The notes under the pieces: model-generated
Database searches by the model: none
What the model was told of the DNA's origin: nothing
The model's input: only the letters and a program-made list of their open reading frames with translations
Source of the DNA: Plantago ovata
Taxonomy: Eukaryota > Streptophyta > Magnoliopsida > Lamiales > Plantaginaceae
DNA: 64,000 nt
Direction of reading: 5' to 3'
Assembly: GCA_028274465.1 (NCBI GenBank)
Contig: CM051456.1
Span: 20,741,033 to 20,805,032 of the forward strand
In this document: one piece after another, positions 22,101 to 34,736 of the stretch
How positions within the stretch are numbered: position 1 is the stretch's first letter
Layout of the letters: the number at the start of each line of letters is the position of its first letter
Program-made: the position numbers and the translations under genes

Positions 22101-25100
22101 ATGGCCGCCGGATTAATTAGGCGTCTGTTTTCTACGGCGGCGCCAAGGTTCACCGAAGATCCGTTGTACCAGAGACTCTCTTCTATAGGAATCAACAGAG
22201 TAGAAATCGTGGCAGAAACGATTGATGGCTACATTACCTCAGGCGGTAAAATCGACAGATTCCAGCTGCTTTCCTATGCCCGTCAACTCCGTACTAAACC
22301 CGCCCATGCTCTCCAGGTCACTACTATTTTTCTCTATTCTCACTTTGTCTCTAGCTGCTGTATTTCCCCAAATCTCATTTCAGTTTTATTGAATTTGAAT
22401 CCGAAACCTGCCACTTAGCTGCTTATAAGGTATTTTACCAACATTGTTATGTCTGTGAGTACACCGTAGAATTGAATTGTGTATATGTTTGGGCGAGGCT
22501 TGGTAGTTAGTCTATATCCTGTTGCAAAAATGTTGCTCAAGTTGATGGATGATGAATCATTTTGTGATGTTACTGGTTCTGTTTCCAGATAATTGATTGG
22601 ATGGAGGCACGGCATATTGACCTTGGGCACGCGGAGCATTCGTTGCGCTTACAGCTTATTACCAAACTCAAAGGGATAGATGCGGCTGAAAGGTACTTCA
22701 ATAGCCTTCCGCCATCTGTGAAGAACATGAAAATGACTCTTGGAGAACTTTTATTCTGCTACTGTCAGGCACCTAATGTACATAAAGCATTACAAGTGTT
22801 TGCTAAAATGGACAGTATGAACATGATAAATGGAGTGGCACCTATTAACAATCTCATGTTGATGTATATAAAAGTTCGGCAATGGGAGAAGGTACCTCCG
22901 TTAATGGAAGAAATGAAGAAAAGGAATATTCAGCCAATAAGATATACTTACAACTTGTGGATGCATAGTTACTTATTGTTGAATGATGTTGAGGGAGTAG
23001 AACGAGTTTTTGAGGAGATGAAACGAGATAACAAGGTGAGCTGCAATTGGCCGACATATAGTAACTTGGCGAATCTTTACATAAAGGTTGGGCTACGAGG
23101 AAAAGCTGAGGTGGCGTTGAAAATGATGGAGGGAGTGATGGATTCTAGTAAGTGTGAATCTTTTCATATTTTGATTAGCATGTATGCCAAAATCTCTGAC
23201 CATGAAAATACTAATCGCATTTGGAAGTCCTTAAAGTCAAATTTCAAACAGGTGACCAGCATGAGTTATCTTACTATGCTTCAGGCTCTCTGTAAGCTGA
23301 ATGACATGGATGGGATGAAGAAATTATATGCGGAATGGGAGTCGACATGTTCGGTTTTCGACATCAGACTGGCTAACACGTTAGTTGACGCTTACCTGAG
23401 ACATGACAAGCCTGATGAAGCTGCACTGATTTTTCGTGGTGTACTTGATAGATCACAAGGACCAATCTTCGAGGCATGTGAACACTTCATGTATTACCAT
23501 CTGAAGAAACATCAAGTAAAGCAGGCCTTACAGTACTTAGAAGTTGCTACATCCAAAAGCAAGGACCAAAACTGGCGACCAAAGAAATACAATATATACG
23601 GATTTCTCAGGTATTTCATAAAAGGTAATGATGTCAGTAGCGCCAAGCAATTCTGCGAGCTCTCGAATATGGTAAATTATGTCCACAAGAAAGCATATGA
23701 GTGGATACTACATAAAGTGTCAAATACTCTAGCCAGAGAGGTATCCACGGAGGTGACGGCAGGGGCACAGTCAACGCCGCCAAGGTGGAGTGAAGATCCT
23801 TTGTGTCGGAGATTGTCAGCTTTAGGAATCAACAAAGGTGAAATGGTGGCAGAAACAATAGATGGGTACATAAGCGAGGGCAGAAAAGTCGACAAATTTC
23901 AGCTGTTTGCTTGCGCTCGTAAACTCTGCAAACACAACAGATCCAACCATGCTCTCCAGGTGAGCTCAAACAAATTTTATGGATCTCTGTATTCCCATCT
24001 TGTGTCTTTGATGTTTAAGTTCTAATTTCCTACATGCTTTGAGTTATTGATGAATTGGAACATTAATAGACCTGCCCAGAACGCATGAATTTGTGTAAGA
24101 AGTAGCAAATGTTGTAGTAAAATATTATTTAAGATATAAGAATGAGATATAATTACATGTTCATTTTAAAATTAAGCAAGACTATATATCCAGAATTCAA
24201 TAATTTTATTATGTGAGGCTAAAGCTATAATCTTAGACTTGACAAGTATTGCCACATCTCTTACAATATGTGAGGCTTAAGTTATAATAGTGGACTTAAC
24301 CAGTATAATCCATTGGCCAATGATGCTCGAATCAGAACTATGAATGTTAAACTGAAAACAAGAATAAGTAGGTGTTCTCCTGTTGTGGAAATAATTTTGT
24401 TTGATTGTACTGCTTTTTCATGTATTGGCTTCCTATCAAAAAGATTTAGTTCGATTTAGATGCAGATGGCAATTATTACATCCTGAGATTGTGTTGTCTG
24501 TTAGCTGTGATCAAAGGTGTCTACACTTGTAATGAATCATTTTGATAAATTTTCCATGTCCAGATAATCAATTGGATGGATGCACGGAATATCCACATTG
24601 GGTACGCGAAGCATGCATTGCGCATAGATCTTCTTATGAAACTTAACAGGATAGATGCGGCTGAGAATTACTTCAATAGCCTCCCACCTCCTGCGAAGCA
24701 CACGAAAACGACCCTTGAAACACTCTTATTCTGGTACTGTGAGGCAACTAAGGTAGATAAGGCATTAAAATTATTTGCTACAATGGACAGTATGAACATG
24801 ATAGATGCAGTGGCACCTATTAACAATCTCATGTCGATGTATATGAAAATTAGACAATGGGAAAAGGTCCCTCCTTTGATGGAAGAAATGAAGAAAAGGA
24901 ACATTCAGCCAGCAACATCTACTTACAACTTGTTGATGCGTAGTCACTTGTGTTCGGGTAATGTTGAGGGAGTGAAACAAGTTTTTGAGGAGATGAAACG
25001 AGATAACGAGGTGAGCTGCAATTGGTCGACATATAGTAACTTGGTGAAACTTTACATAAAGGTTGGGCTACCAGGAGAAGCTGAGGTGGCTTTGAAAATG

Positions 25101-27843
25101 ATGGAGGAAGTGATGGATTCTAATGATTCTGAATCTTTTCGTATTTTGATAGATCTGTATGCCAAACTGTCTGACCATGAAAACGTTCATCGCATTTGGA
25201 AGTCTTTAAAGTCAAATTTCAAACACGTGACCAGTGTATGTTATCTTCAAATGCTTAAGGCTCTCCGTCAGCTGAACGACATAGATGTGATGCAGAAATG
25301 CTATGAGGAATGGCGGTCGACATGTTCGCTTTTCGACATCAGATTGGCTAACACTTTAATTGGCACTTACTTGATGCATGACAAGCATGATGAAGCTGCA
25401 CTAGTTTTTCGTGGTGTCCTCAATAGATCACAGGGACCAATCTTCCAGGCATGTGACTACTTTATGACTTACCATCTGAACAAGCATCAAATTATGCAGG
25501 CATTACAGTACTTGGAAATTGCTACGTCAAAAAACAAGGACCTAAAGTGGCGACCAAAGAAATACAACATATATGGATTTCTGAGGTATTTCATAAAAGG
25601 TAATGATGTCGGTAGCGCGATGCAATTCTGCGAGTTGTCGAAGATGATAAACTCTGTCCATAGCAAAGCATATGAGTGGTTACTGCATAAAGTGTCAATT
25701 ACTCTAGCCAGAGAGGATTCTCCGGAGATGAAGGCAGGGCCACAATCAACGGCAAGGTGGATTGGAGATCCTTTGTACCGGAGATTGGAGGCTTTAGACA
25801 ACGGTGAAATGGTGGCAGAAACGATAGATGGGTACATAAGTGAGGGCAGAAAAGTCGACAAATTTCAGCTGTTTGCTTGTGCCTGTGAACTCTGCAAATA
25901 CAATGGAGCCGACCACGCTCTCCAGGTGAACTCAAAGAAATTTTCTGTATTTCCGTATTCTCATCTCGTCTCAAGCTTTAATTACAAACATGCTATGAAG
26001 TTATCACATTTAGAACTTTTCTAGACCCACGTAGTGCGAAATTAGAAATGTGTGTATGACGTAGCAAATTGTGTAGTAAAATATTATTTAAAATAGAATA
26101 ATAAGATATAATTGCATGTACATCATAAACTTAACTAGAACTATATTTCAAGAATTCAATTTTATAGAATCTTAGACTTGACAAGTATGCCGCATCTCTC
26201 AGTATGTGAGGCTTAAGTTGTAAAGTAGTACTATAAATTTATGATATTAGACTTAACAAGTTATAATTCGTTGGCTAATGATGCTTCAATCGAAACTACA
26301 GATTTGAAACTGAAAATAAAAGAAAAAGTAGGTGCTCTCCTAGCTGTAGAAATGATTTATTGATTTATTTATTTTACTGCTTGTTAATGTATTGAATTTC
26401 TATTGATTAGTTTGATTTGGTGAAAGAAGATGATTATTAAATCCTGAGATTGTGTGGTCTTGATAAAAAATCTGATTGTTTATACGATAAGTGTATTATT
26501 TTATCTACTCATCTTTCTGGGTAAGGTTTGCTCGTGTGACTATCTAATTGCGCTTTGGTTCTTTTTTACATGAGATGCTTTGTGGTAGGAGATGTTCTGT
26601 TCATCTTAATACCAGTGATATATAATTTTTTCACCTTTTCTGTATCAAGATAATCAATTGGATGGAGGTACATGAGTTAGGCATTGGGTACAAAGAGAAC
26701 TCACTGCGCTTGATGCTGATTAACAAAGTTAACGGGATAGATGCAACTGAAAATTACTTCAATAGCCTCCCGCCTTCTGTGAAGAACACGCATGCTGCTC
26801 TGGGAACACTTCTACTCTGCTATTATGAAGTTAAAGAGGTTGATAAAGCATTAGATGTATTTGGTAGAATGGGCAGTATGAACATGACAGATGCAGCACT
26901 ACCTATTTCCAATCTCATGACGCTGTATGTAAAAATCGGGCAACCGGAGATGGTTCCTCCTCTGATGGAAGAAATGAAGAAATGGAACATTCAACCAAGT
27001 TCTTATGCTTACAACTCGTTGATGCACAGCTACTCGTGTGTGAATGATGTTGAAAGTGTAGAAAGACTTTTTGAGGAGATGAAACGGGAAAAGAAGGTGC
27101 AGTGTGATTGGACAACGTATAGTAACTTGACATTTCTTTACATAAGAGCTGGACTACGAGGAAAAGCTGAGGCCACTCTTAAAGAGATGGAGGAAGAGAT
27201 GGATTCTAATAATTGTGAATGTTTCCATTCCTTAATTAGCTTGTATGCCAAAATACCTGATCTTCAGAAAGTTCATCACGTTTGGAAGTCTTTAAAGTCA
27301 ACGTTCAAACAGGTGACAAACAATAGTTATCTTGTTATGTTTGACGCTCTTAGTAAACTGAAGGACATTGATGGGATGAAGAACTGTTCTGAGGAATGGG
27401 CGTCAGAATGTTCGATTTTCGATATCAGGCTGGCAAACTTGTTAATTGGCACCTACTTAAGACATGACAAGGCTGATGAAGCTCAAGTAATTTTCCGTGG
27501 TGTACTCAATAGATCACAGGAACCTATATTCGAGGCATGTGAACACTTCATTACTTACTATCTGAAGAAAGAGCAAATAAAGCTGGCCTTGCTGTACTTG
27601 AAAGTTGCTACCTCCAAAAACAGCGACCTAAAATGGCAACCAAAGGAGGATATTGTATTTGGATTTCTCACTTATTTTGAAAAACACGATGATGTCGTCA
27701 GCACCAAGCAATTCTGTGAGCTCGCAAAGAAGATAAATTGCATTGATAGGGAATTATACATTTCATTACTTGGGCAATCCCGTGCGAAAGAAGAGAAAGT
27801 TTATGGCCTTTTGGTTAGGGATATCTTTAAAGATTACACATGA
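22101..27843 (+). CDS. Triple-fused P-class PPR protein (units A+B+C), about 1,380 residues
   Basis: Exons 22101-22316, 22589-23959, 24564-25925 and 26650-27843 all join in phase 0 with GT-AG borders (4,143 nt). Exon 1 is a normal N terminus with a mitochondrial-type presequence (MAAGLIRRLFSTAAPR). Exon 2 holds the whole body of unit A, then runs without a stop into the N-terminal module of unit B (SEDPLCRRLSALGINKGEMVAETIDGY...HALQ). Exon 3 does the same from B into C (GDPLYRRLEALDNGEMVAETIDGY...HALQ). Exon 4 is the body of C and ends TGA. Each body starts at the same splice site (I-I-x-W-M-[ED]-A/V), as in the single PPR gene at 16781. At both junctions the stop, spacer, promoter and presequence are gone and a similar short linker remains (LAREVSTEVTAGAQSTPPRW; LAREDSPEMKAGPQSTARW). 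Introns 2 and 3 are also alike, so one fused segment was copied. Alternative: separate transcripts might still start inside the introns. Confidence 0.8.
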
Positions 27844-29302
27844 GACGCCTTCCAAGAATGGTCCTTGGCGACTGTTACACAGGTTATTTCTTTGCAAGAC
27901 GGAAAAGCCACTTGCCTGCTGTTGTGAATGTGCTTGCACTCATAAAGTTGGAGTTGCAACTTGGCACGTCTGTATTCGACTGTCCACTTTCATGAAATGG
28001 CATTGTGCTTTTCAGAAGTGAAAGGAGCGGGGAAGGCACACCGCAGAAATATTACAGCTGGCCGGAAATGTTGAATCCTCTGCCATTGCCACTGCTGGAG
28101 TAGTGCAGTGTTTGGTTCAGGGTGTTGTATGTTAAATGTACCCGATAAGGTGTGGTGATGCAGCTGAAATGGTACTTACATTTGGTACTAGCAAAATTTG
28201 GCAGGGGTGTGGCACACCTTCCGGGCTGTGTGCTCTTGCTCCTGTGCGTTTCCGTACAAGCGAAACACCCTGCGTTTGTGTACAAGCGAGATGCATTGAA
28301 ATTCATCGCACATGGCTACCCGATGTATTTCAAAATGCATCCACCTGTGTTGCAGTGGAGGTTAACACAGGTGGAGGCTGATTCCAGATTTCAGATTTCA
28401 GATTTCAAAACGCATCCACCTGTGTTGTCATGTTCTCATCTTCAGCAGAAGGAACCCTATGGAGATGGGATTTTAAACTTCAGACATTGATTACTCTCTG
28501 CTACTTCTCCGATCTGTATTTTCTACCTCGTCGACTCTATCGTTTTGTTTTATTCTTTGGTTGGTTTTTCCATTTGAACCGGATTCTATTACTTATGAGT
28601 TATGACCGTCTTACCGGAATAAATTGTAATTTGTACAGATTCGAATCATGATTCATAGAGAAGAAATTTGAGTTTCCTGATATTTGTTATTGCCATTGTT
28701 CAGCTTCTGGGTCTGCTGACTCTTTCTATCGAGATTAATGACTGTGCTCTCGTCTGATGATTATGATCCCGCTTTCAGTTTCATCATTATGTTACAAACA
28801 GACATTTTGAAATGCGAAATAAATTAAGAATAGGCAGATTGGAGTCCAGCTCCATGAGTCCTCCCGTAAGGCCAACTACATAGGTTCACATTGAAGTAAC
28901 TACAGACAACATCGAGACCAATAACTTCATTGCCGAATTTCATCTTAGCATTCTATCTAGAGGTCAATACAGTAGTGGCAAACGAAGGATTGCAGACAAT
29001 GTTGAATCAAATGACTGCTGAGCCAAAAAAATTAGCAGAGATCAATAAGACTTACCTGTAGACATCAAGCTCTCTGTAGCATGTCTAATGTAATCTTGGA
29101 CAAGGCAGTAGGAAACAAAATGAACAAAAAGGGTAAAAAGAGAGCCTAATTATACAAATAGAAAAAGATGAAGCCTTTTGGATACCAAAAGCTGTAGGCT
29201 GAGGTTGAGGTGGTTCATGAAGAATACAAATACGCAGTTGATAACCCTTTTGCAGTGCAGCCGGCTTCATTTACTGTGAAGTGCGATCAAGGAATACATC
29301 CA
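27844..29302. other. Intergenic, convergent 3' ends
   Basis: It lies between the PPR stop and the stop of the minus-strand cyclophilin gene and holds their 3' UTRs. It includes an inverted repeat at 28341-28375 and a second direct copy of GCATCCACCTGTGTTG near 28412. No gene seen. Confidence 0.5.
28341..28375. repeat. Perfect 11-bp inverted repeat (hairpin)
   Basis: CCACCTGTGTT, a 12-base spacer, then AACACAGGTGG. The left arm with flanking bases recurs as a direct copy near 28412-28427. Possible transcript hairpin or repeat remnant; function unknown. Confidence 0.7.
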
Positions 29303-32206
29303 CTAGACCTTTTGTTTTAAAGTCACTTCTATAATCCCTATGGGACTTTTGGGCTGATAATGCTCATCCGTGTCCACCTCCTCAATTTCCTGAAATCCAT
29401 TACGAGTTTTGTAAGTCATTGGGAGGTTTCACAGATCAAACCAGATAAAGGAAAATAGAGAAACTCAGATCCATATAAGATTGGCAAAAACAATTGGCTT
29501 TCACCAAATACCAAGTGAAGACCGAAGTCTATTCTACAGTTCGGTTACTGAATTTAGATATAGATTCTATGTGCATCTACAGGCAGTATCTCTAAGTAGA
29601 TTCTAAGTGCTCATATGCTATATGACTATATGGCCATATGCTTTGCCGCACAAAAATGACTAGAATAGATTCGTGTGAGTTCCAGGACTCAGCTTCTATA
29701 TCTTATGAACAATTAGTATATCATGAGACACAATGCCTTTATGTGCTGCAAAGAGGAACTTGAGATACAGCACTTAAACTCGAAAAATCTAAAATCAACC
29801 AGTCTGCACAGCACTTGAATTCAAAAAAACTAAAACAACCAGTCTGCACAGCCAAATAATGCAGTAAAAACTCTAATTATAAAGAGAAACTCATATCATC
29901 ACGACTATTAGAAATCAAAACCGCAGGAAATAAGTTACCTGAACAACGTCTTCCCCCTTGACAACACGTCCAAATACATTTATCTTGTCATTTAAATCTG
30001 GGATAGGCGCTGTTGTAATGAAAAGATCAAATCCCCCACCATCATGTTTCGCCTTTGATGTGCCCAGCATAAAAGCTTCATGCTTCAAGCTAAACAAGTA
30101 TCATAGATTTAGTAGAAATCATTCATGGAATAGATAGTTCATTTTTTCGTTTTCCAGGCAAAAAGAACAATGCTAAATGATTATGGAAAGGTAAGAAGAG
30201 ACCTTGTATCCAGTTGGTTGTAGTGCTTTCCTCTTGAAGTCCAATCTTCCATAGTTCCTTGTTTGTTGACATCACCTCCTTGAATAACGAAGTTTTTTAT
30301 TACACGGTTGAAAAGCATCCCTTTGAAGATTCCTTTCTGACTGCAAGTCAAGTCCAAGAACTTTTGTTACTTTGCTAAGGTAACATTCCATTTTATGTGC
30401 ATAGTGATCAATGTCGTACATACCTTGATTCAACGAATTTATCAACTACTTCAGGAGAACCCTCCTTGTAAAGTTCAACAGTAATTGAGCCTTTTGAGGT
30501 TTTTATGACCTGCAATCATACATATTGTTAGATATAATCAGGGACCCAAAACTTTATAGATTATAATAATTCAGCAAGGTAGAACAGGAAAATAGAATGT
30601 CTAAATGTTGAATGTGAGAAAAGATCAAGTGTAAATGATATCAGGCTAAGGGTGGGGAGTGGATTCGGGTAATCCTGATCCCATCCCGAACCTATTGCAT
30701 GAAATCCCAATAAGATTAGGTATTTCGGGATTGGATATCCGAGAAGTATATTCCCAAAAAATTTATTGGGTGGGTCGGGTTTGGGAATAAGTAATATATT
30801 TTCGAAACGTGATGGGTACTCGAAAATGTACTTTGCTATTACTGTTTTATATCTTATGACATCGTGTATACTATGTATATGTCCTCCGAGATATTTATGT
30901 TGAAGTGGTTTAAATTCTCATTCTGGAGTATTATGCAAAGTGTGCAACTTTATAATATTATGAAGTGAAGAACGTCAAAGCACCAAGCTACATGACAAGA
31001 ATGATACTTAAAGCTTTGATCAATGTGCCATGAGAGATTTTCCATTTCATAACTTATTTTAAACTTAAACTGTTGCTAAACAAGAATGATATACTAGTAT
31101 TTTTTTTAACAATTCTGTTTTTAATTCATCTTTACTATTGTTCCAGAGACTTAATAAAATATTAAATAAAATACATTAAAGGCAATTTTACAACCCGAAC
31201 CCGTCCCGATCTTTTGTGGGTACCCGCTAAAATTAGGGTCGAGATTGGGATAGATAAAATGAAACCCGAATCAACGAGTGCCGGAAGTTTAATCCCGATC
31301 CTGTGCCCACCCCAATATAAGAATGATAATGTTTTTATTTTCACAAATACAGTATTGGTGTTTTAGTATGACAAGTTTATGTGCAACTAATACACTAAAT
31401 GTAATATGCCTATTAGTCTATTCATAACACTTTTATGTACCATTCGCGTATACAATAAACTACAGAAACTATAAGCATGAAGGATGATAAAGAGTGCACT
31501 TTGCCTTGAGGTTCATTTTCATGAATAATTTAAAACTTAGAGCATAAAATCAGGATTTCCAACTTGAAATTTATAAAATGCTGCAGCAGAATCTAAATCC
31601 AAACTAAATATAGAAGAAGCTTACGGCATATTTGGGGGCATCAACTTTCTTTGAGCTGGCCAATAACTCATCCCGCTGCAGAAAAACACACAAAGCACAT
31701 TATGAACAAACAGATATACACAGAAAGTACAGCTAGTTGGCATCTACCATCTACCATCAACTGATCAACAAGTAATCTGACACCAGATGAAAATGAGAAA
31801 GAAAGACAGTTTGAAACTCCCATTTGCCACAGCGAGACCAACACATGTCAATTACTGATAGAACAGAAATTCAATGAAGTTTCTACCTCTGCGCCGGCTG
31901 TATCTTCCAGTTGAAACTTCGACCTGAACATACACAAACACATCAAGGTGTTACATATCAGCTACGCGCATCCATTTCCTTAACTAGTCTCCCTAGCTAA
32001 ATAAATTTTTAACTCCTCCAATTTACCAAACATAATGACATGGCATCAACAAACCTTCGATCCCAATGCCTGTAGGTAGTGTAAAGGAAAAACCCTCCGA
32101 CGAGAAGAACTAGCACATATACAGCAATAGTGGGGATGCTCATCCTACTAGGCCCCTTTTTCTTCTTACTCTGCTGGAGCAGAGCCTGAGGCTTGATCCT
32201 CGCCAT
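29303..32206 (-). CDS. Membrane-anchored cyclophilin, CYP21-3/CYP21-4 type (peptidyl-prolyl isomerase)
   Basis: Seven exons join in phase: 32055-32206, 31887-31923, 31625-31675, 30424-30509, 30203-30340, 29939-30089 and 29303-29389 (702 nt, 233 residues). The N terminus [21 protein letters not shown] is nearly identical to the plant CYP21-3/21-4 type and is followed by one membrane span ([20 protein letters not shown]), a signal anchor for the Golgi/secretory route. The lumenal part is a cyclophilin fold ([67 protein letters not shown]). The usual catalytic FHR appears as FNR and other active-site residues differ from classical cyclophilin A, as in this divergent plant group, so isomerase activity may be low. 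The gene is complete. Confidence 0.92.
30649..31313. mobile_element. hAT-like non-autonomous element in cyclophilin intron
   Basis: The left edge is AGGGTGGGGAGTGGATTCGGGT; the right edge on the other strand is GGGGTGGGCACAGGATCGGG. The interior is rich in CCCGA/TCGGG words, typical of short GGGTGGGC-type hAT elements. No clear 8-bp target duplication was found, so the edges are approximate. Confidence 0.5.
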
Positions 32207-34736
32207 GTACTTAACCAAAAACTTCAAATCTTAACCTACAGAAATCGAAAGCATCAATCACTAGCCTCAATTCTGACTTGTAAGTAACAGGATACTCATG
32301 CTTCAACATTCAACTCTAGATTCAACTTAACTATCCAAAATTAACTTGGCATAGAAAACATCGGAAAAGCCAGCCATGATTTCGTATCAATCGCAACAAA
32401 ATTCGACATCTCGAGCTACATAGACACTAAACGAAATCCAAAGAACAACGAATACTACGAGTAGACTTGATTATTATTGACAGAAATAAATAATGAATTA
32501 ATCGGAAAATTTAGAGAGATGAAGAATACCTGATCCTGATCTAGGGCAGAGAGAATAGGTGAATGTTCGATGCTTCGCTGTAGAATTCTGCTGCCAATTT
32601 ATTTTTTTGGAGATGGATTCTTCTTCGATTCGAAGAAAGTATGGAAAAAGGTTTGGAAAATTAGAAATTTCGAATTCTTAGATACGATGTAAGCGGGTGA
32701 CACTTTATGACGACGACCACCTCACACGCTTAAGCGAAACGACGTAGTTTCTTTGCTCCAAGTGATACGAACTAAGATCGCGCGAATGTATATGTAGATG
32801 ATAACTAAATACTAATCAAACTACTACTACTAATCTACTGTAGATGATAACTAAATACTAATCAAACATGACCTAATGTGTTAAATGAAAATCAGTGAAA
32901 AATATTGCCTATTTGATTAGTCTGTGAATTTTGAACTGACTCAAAAAAATCCAATTTATATTTATTATTATAGGTGTATAATAAATTCCTATAACTTATA
33001 ACTTATTGTCCTATTTGAATTGTATAATAAAATTTATTGTACTCACTTTTTACGGGTGTTATACAAAATTTTACGAAAAATACTTACCTAAATCAAATGT
33101 ACATTTAATTTTGTGAACCATGTGGTTAGAATCCACAACAATAATTAATTGTGAGTCAGACCTAACAAATGCGTGTTGTGGATTAATCCACAATTTTTAT
33201 GGATAGGTCATAGAACTGGATTAGTTAATAATTTTCCAAATTTTCTCCATTTCTAAAGAACATGAAGCTATCCAAAAAATTATCTTTTAGAATAATATTA
33301 TAATTTACCGCCACACTTCACTATAATAGTCTTTATACCTTTATAATATACACTTAGTTATGCAAATTTATCCTTCGTTTGTTATGATTTATGATTTAAA
33401 AGTAATATGAAATTAAATTGGATTCAAAGTATTAAAAAAAAATTGATAACCTTATAAATAGATGGATGTACATGTACTTTTCAGATATCAAAATAATTAA
33501 CCCGTTTATATAGTACTTCCCAGATAATCTAACTTAAGTTATACCTAGTTGGCAGTTATACAGCAGCTCACTTAGCTCAACACAGTTGGCAATAATCACA
33601 TGATCATATTAGCTAGCTCTTCGACCATATATTTTGCCAAATTGTGCCTTTTTTAAAACTAAAAAAAATTAAAAAAAATGAAAGTGGTTATTTATACCTT
33701 GTGTGTTGGAAGTAGTTTTTTTTTTTTTTAATAACACTTAACTTTAACTTAAACCGAAAATTGTGTTGGAAGTAGTTATTTATACCTTCTAAATTGATTT
33801 TTTCTTTTCATTTCAATTTTGAGCCAATTGATTGAAATATCTTTTGTTTTCTTGGTCAATAGCCCTTTTGAAAGATTACATTTAACAAAAATAACGACTT
33901 AGACTTTGTTCTCTTCGTATGAAATCTCATTATTTTCAGTCTATTTAGTTCAGTTCAGTCCAGTTCAAATTATGTTCAGTTACATTCAGTCCAGTTCAAT
34001 TTAGTTCTGTTCAAACTTGCATAGTTATTTTTTATAGTACAAATAAATTCAATTCAGTTCATTTCAGCTACATTCAGTTCTGTTGAGTTCAATTCAGTTC
34101 AGTTATGTTCCATTCAGACGAAAATAACAGTTTCGTATAACGAGCATGATATGATCAAGAAGGTAAATAATAATATCTGCTGAGTTTGATACTACACAAT
34201 TTTGTGATGTTGATGATGACATTACAAAAATCACCACCTAGCTTGCTAAAGTAAACAATTCAATTCAACTGGATTAGTTATCATGACTTGACTAAATTTT
34301 TTGATGGAAGATGACTTTTTATTTAGCCAGAACTTAAAGTGCAAGTATCCAACAAATCCAATTATAAATAACATTAATCAAAGTTATCAAACCCATGTAA
34401 ACATGTAAAAGAGAAAGGCACACATGATAGATACCAAAAAAAAAAGTTCCTATGTATAACCATTAAACTCATATTACCAACTAAAAGAGTACGTTACGTT
34501 AGTAATCAATGATTTTAGTACAATTGTTCCAGGATAATTGCTAGGAAGGGAAGTCATAAGCTAAGAAATTATATAAGTATTACGTAGAAATATGTGTGAA
34601 ATCAATCTTTAATACACAAGACAAGGCAAGAGAAGGAAGAGCTTCTGTCAAATGAGTAGTTATATTTAGTCTGTAGTTGAGAAACAGAGAATCAACAGTC
34701 CAATATCAACATCTGACATTCAAATATGCATTCAAA
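32207..34736. other. Intergenic between divergent-side cyclophilin promoter and ANXUR-like 3' end
   Basis: 32207-32760 carries the 5' leader and promoter of the cyclophilin gene; the donor-like GGTATTC near 32528 suggests a leader intron. The rest is AT-rich with no gene apart from the CAGTT-rich repeat described separately. Confidence 0.45.
33897..34145. repeat. Degenerate CAGTTCAGTT-rich repeat, MITE-like
   Basis: Many imperfect tandem copies of TTCAGTTCAGT lie between edges CTCTTCGTATGAAA and, on the other strand, CTCGTTATACGAAA, a weak inverted pair. It looks like a short non-autonomous DNA element but the family is uncertain. Confidence 0.4.
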
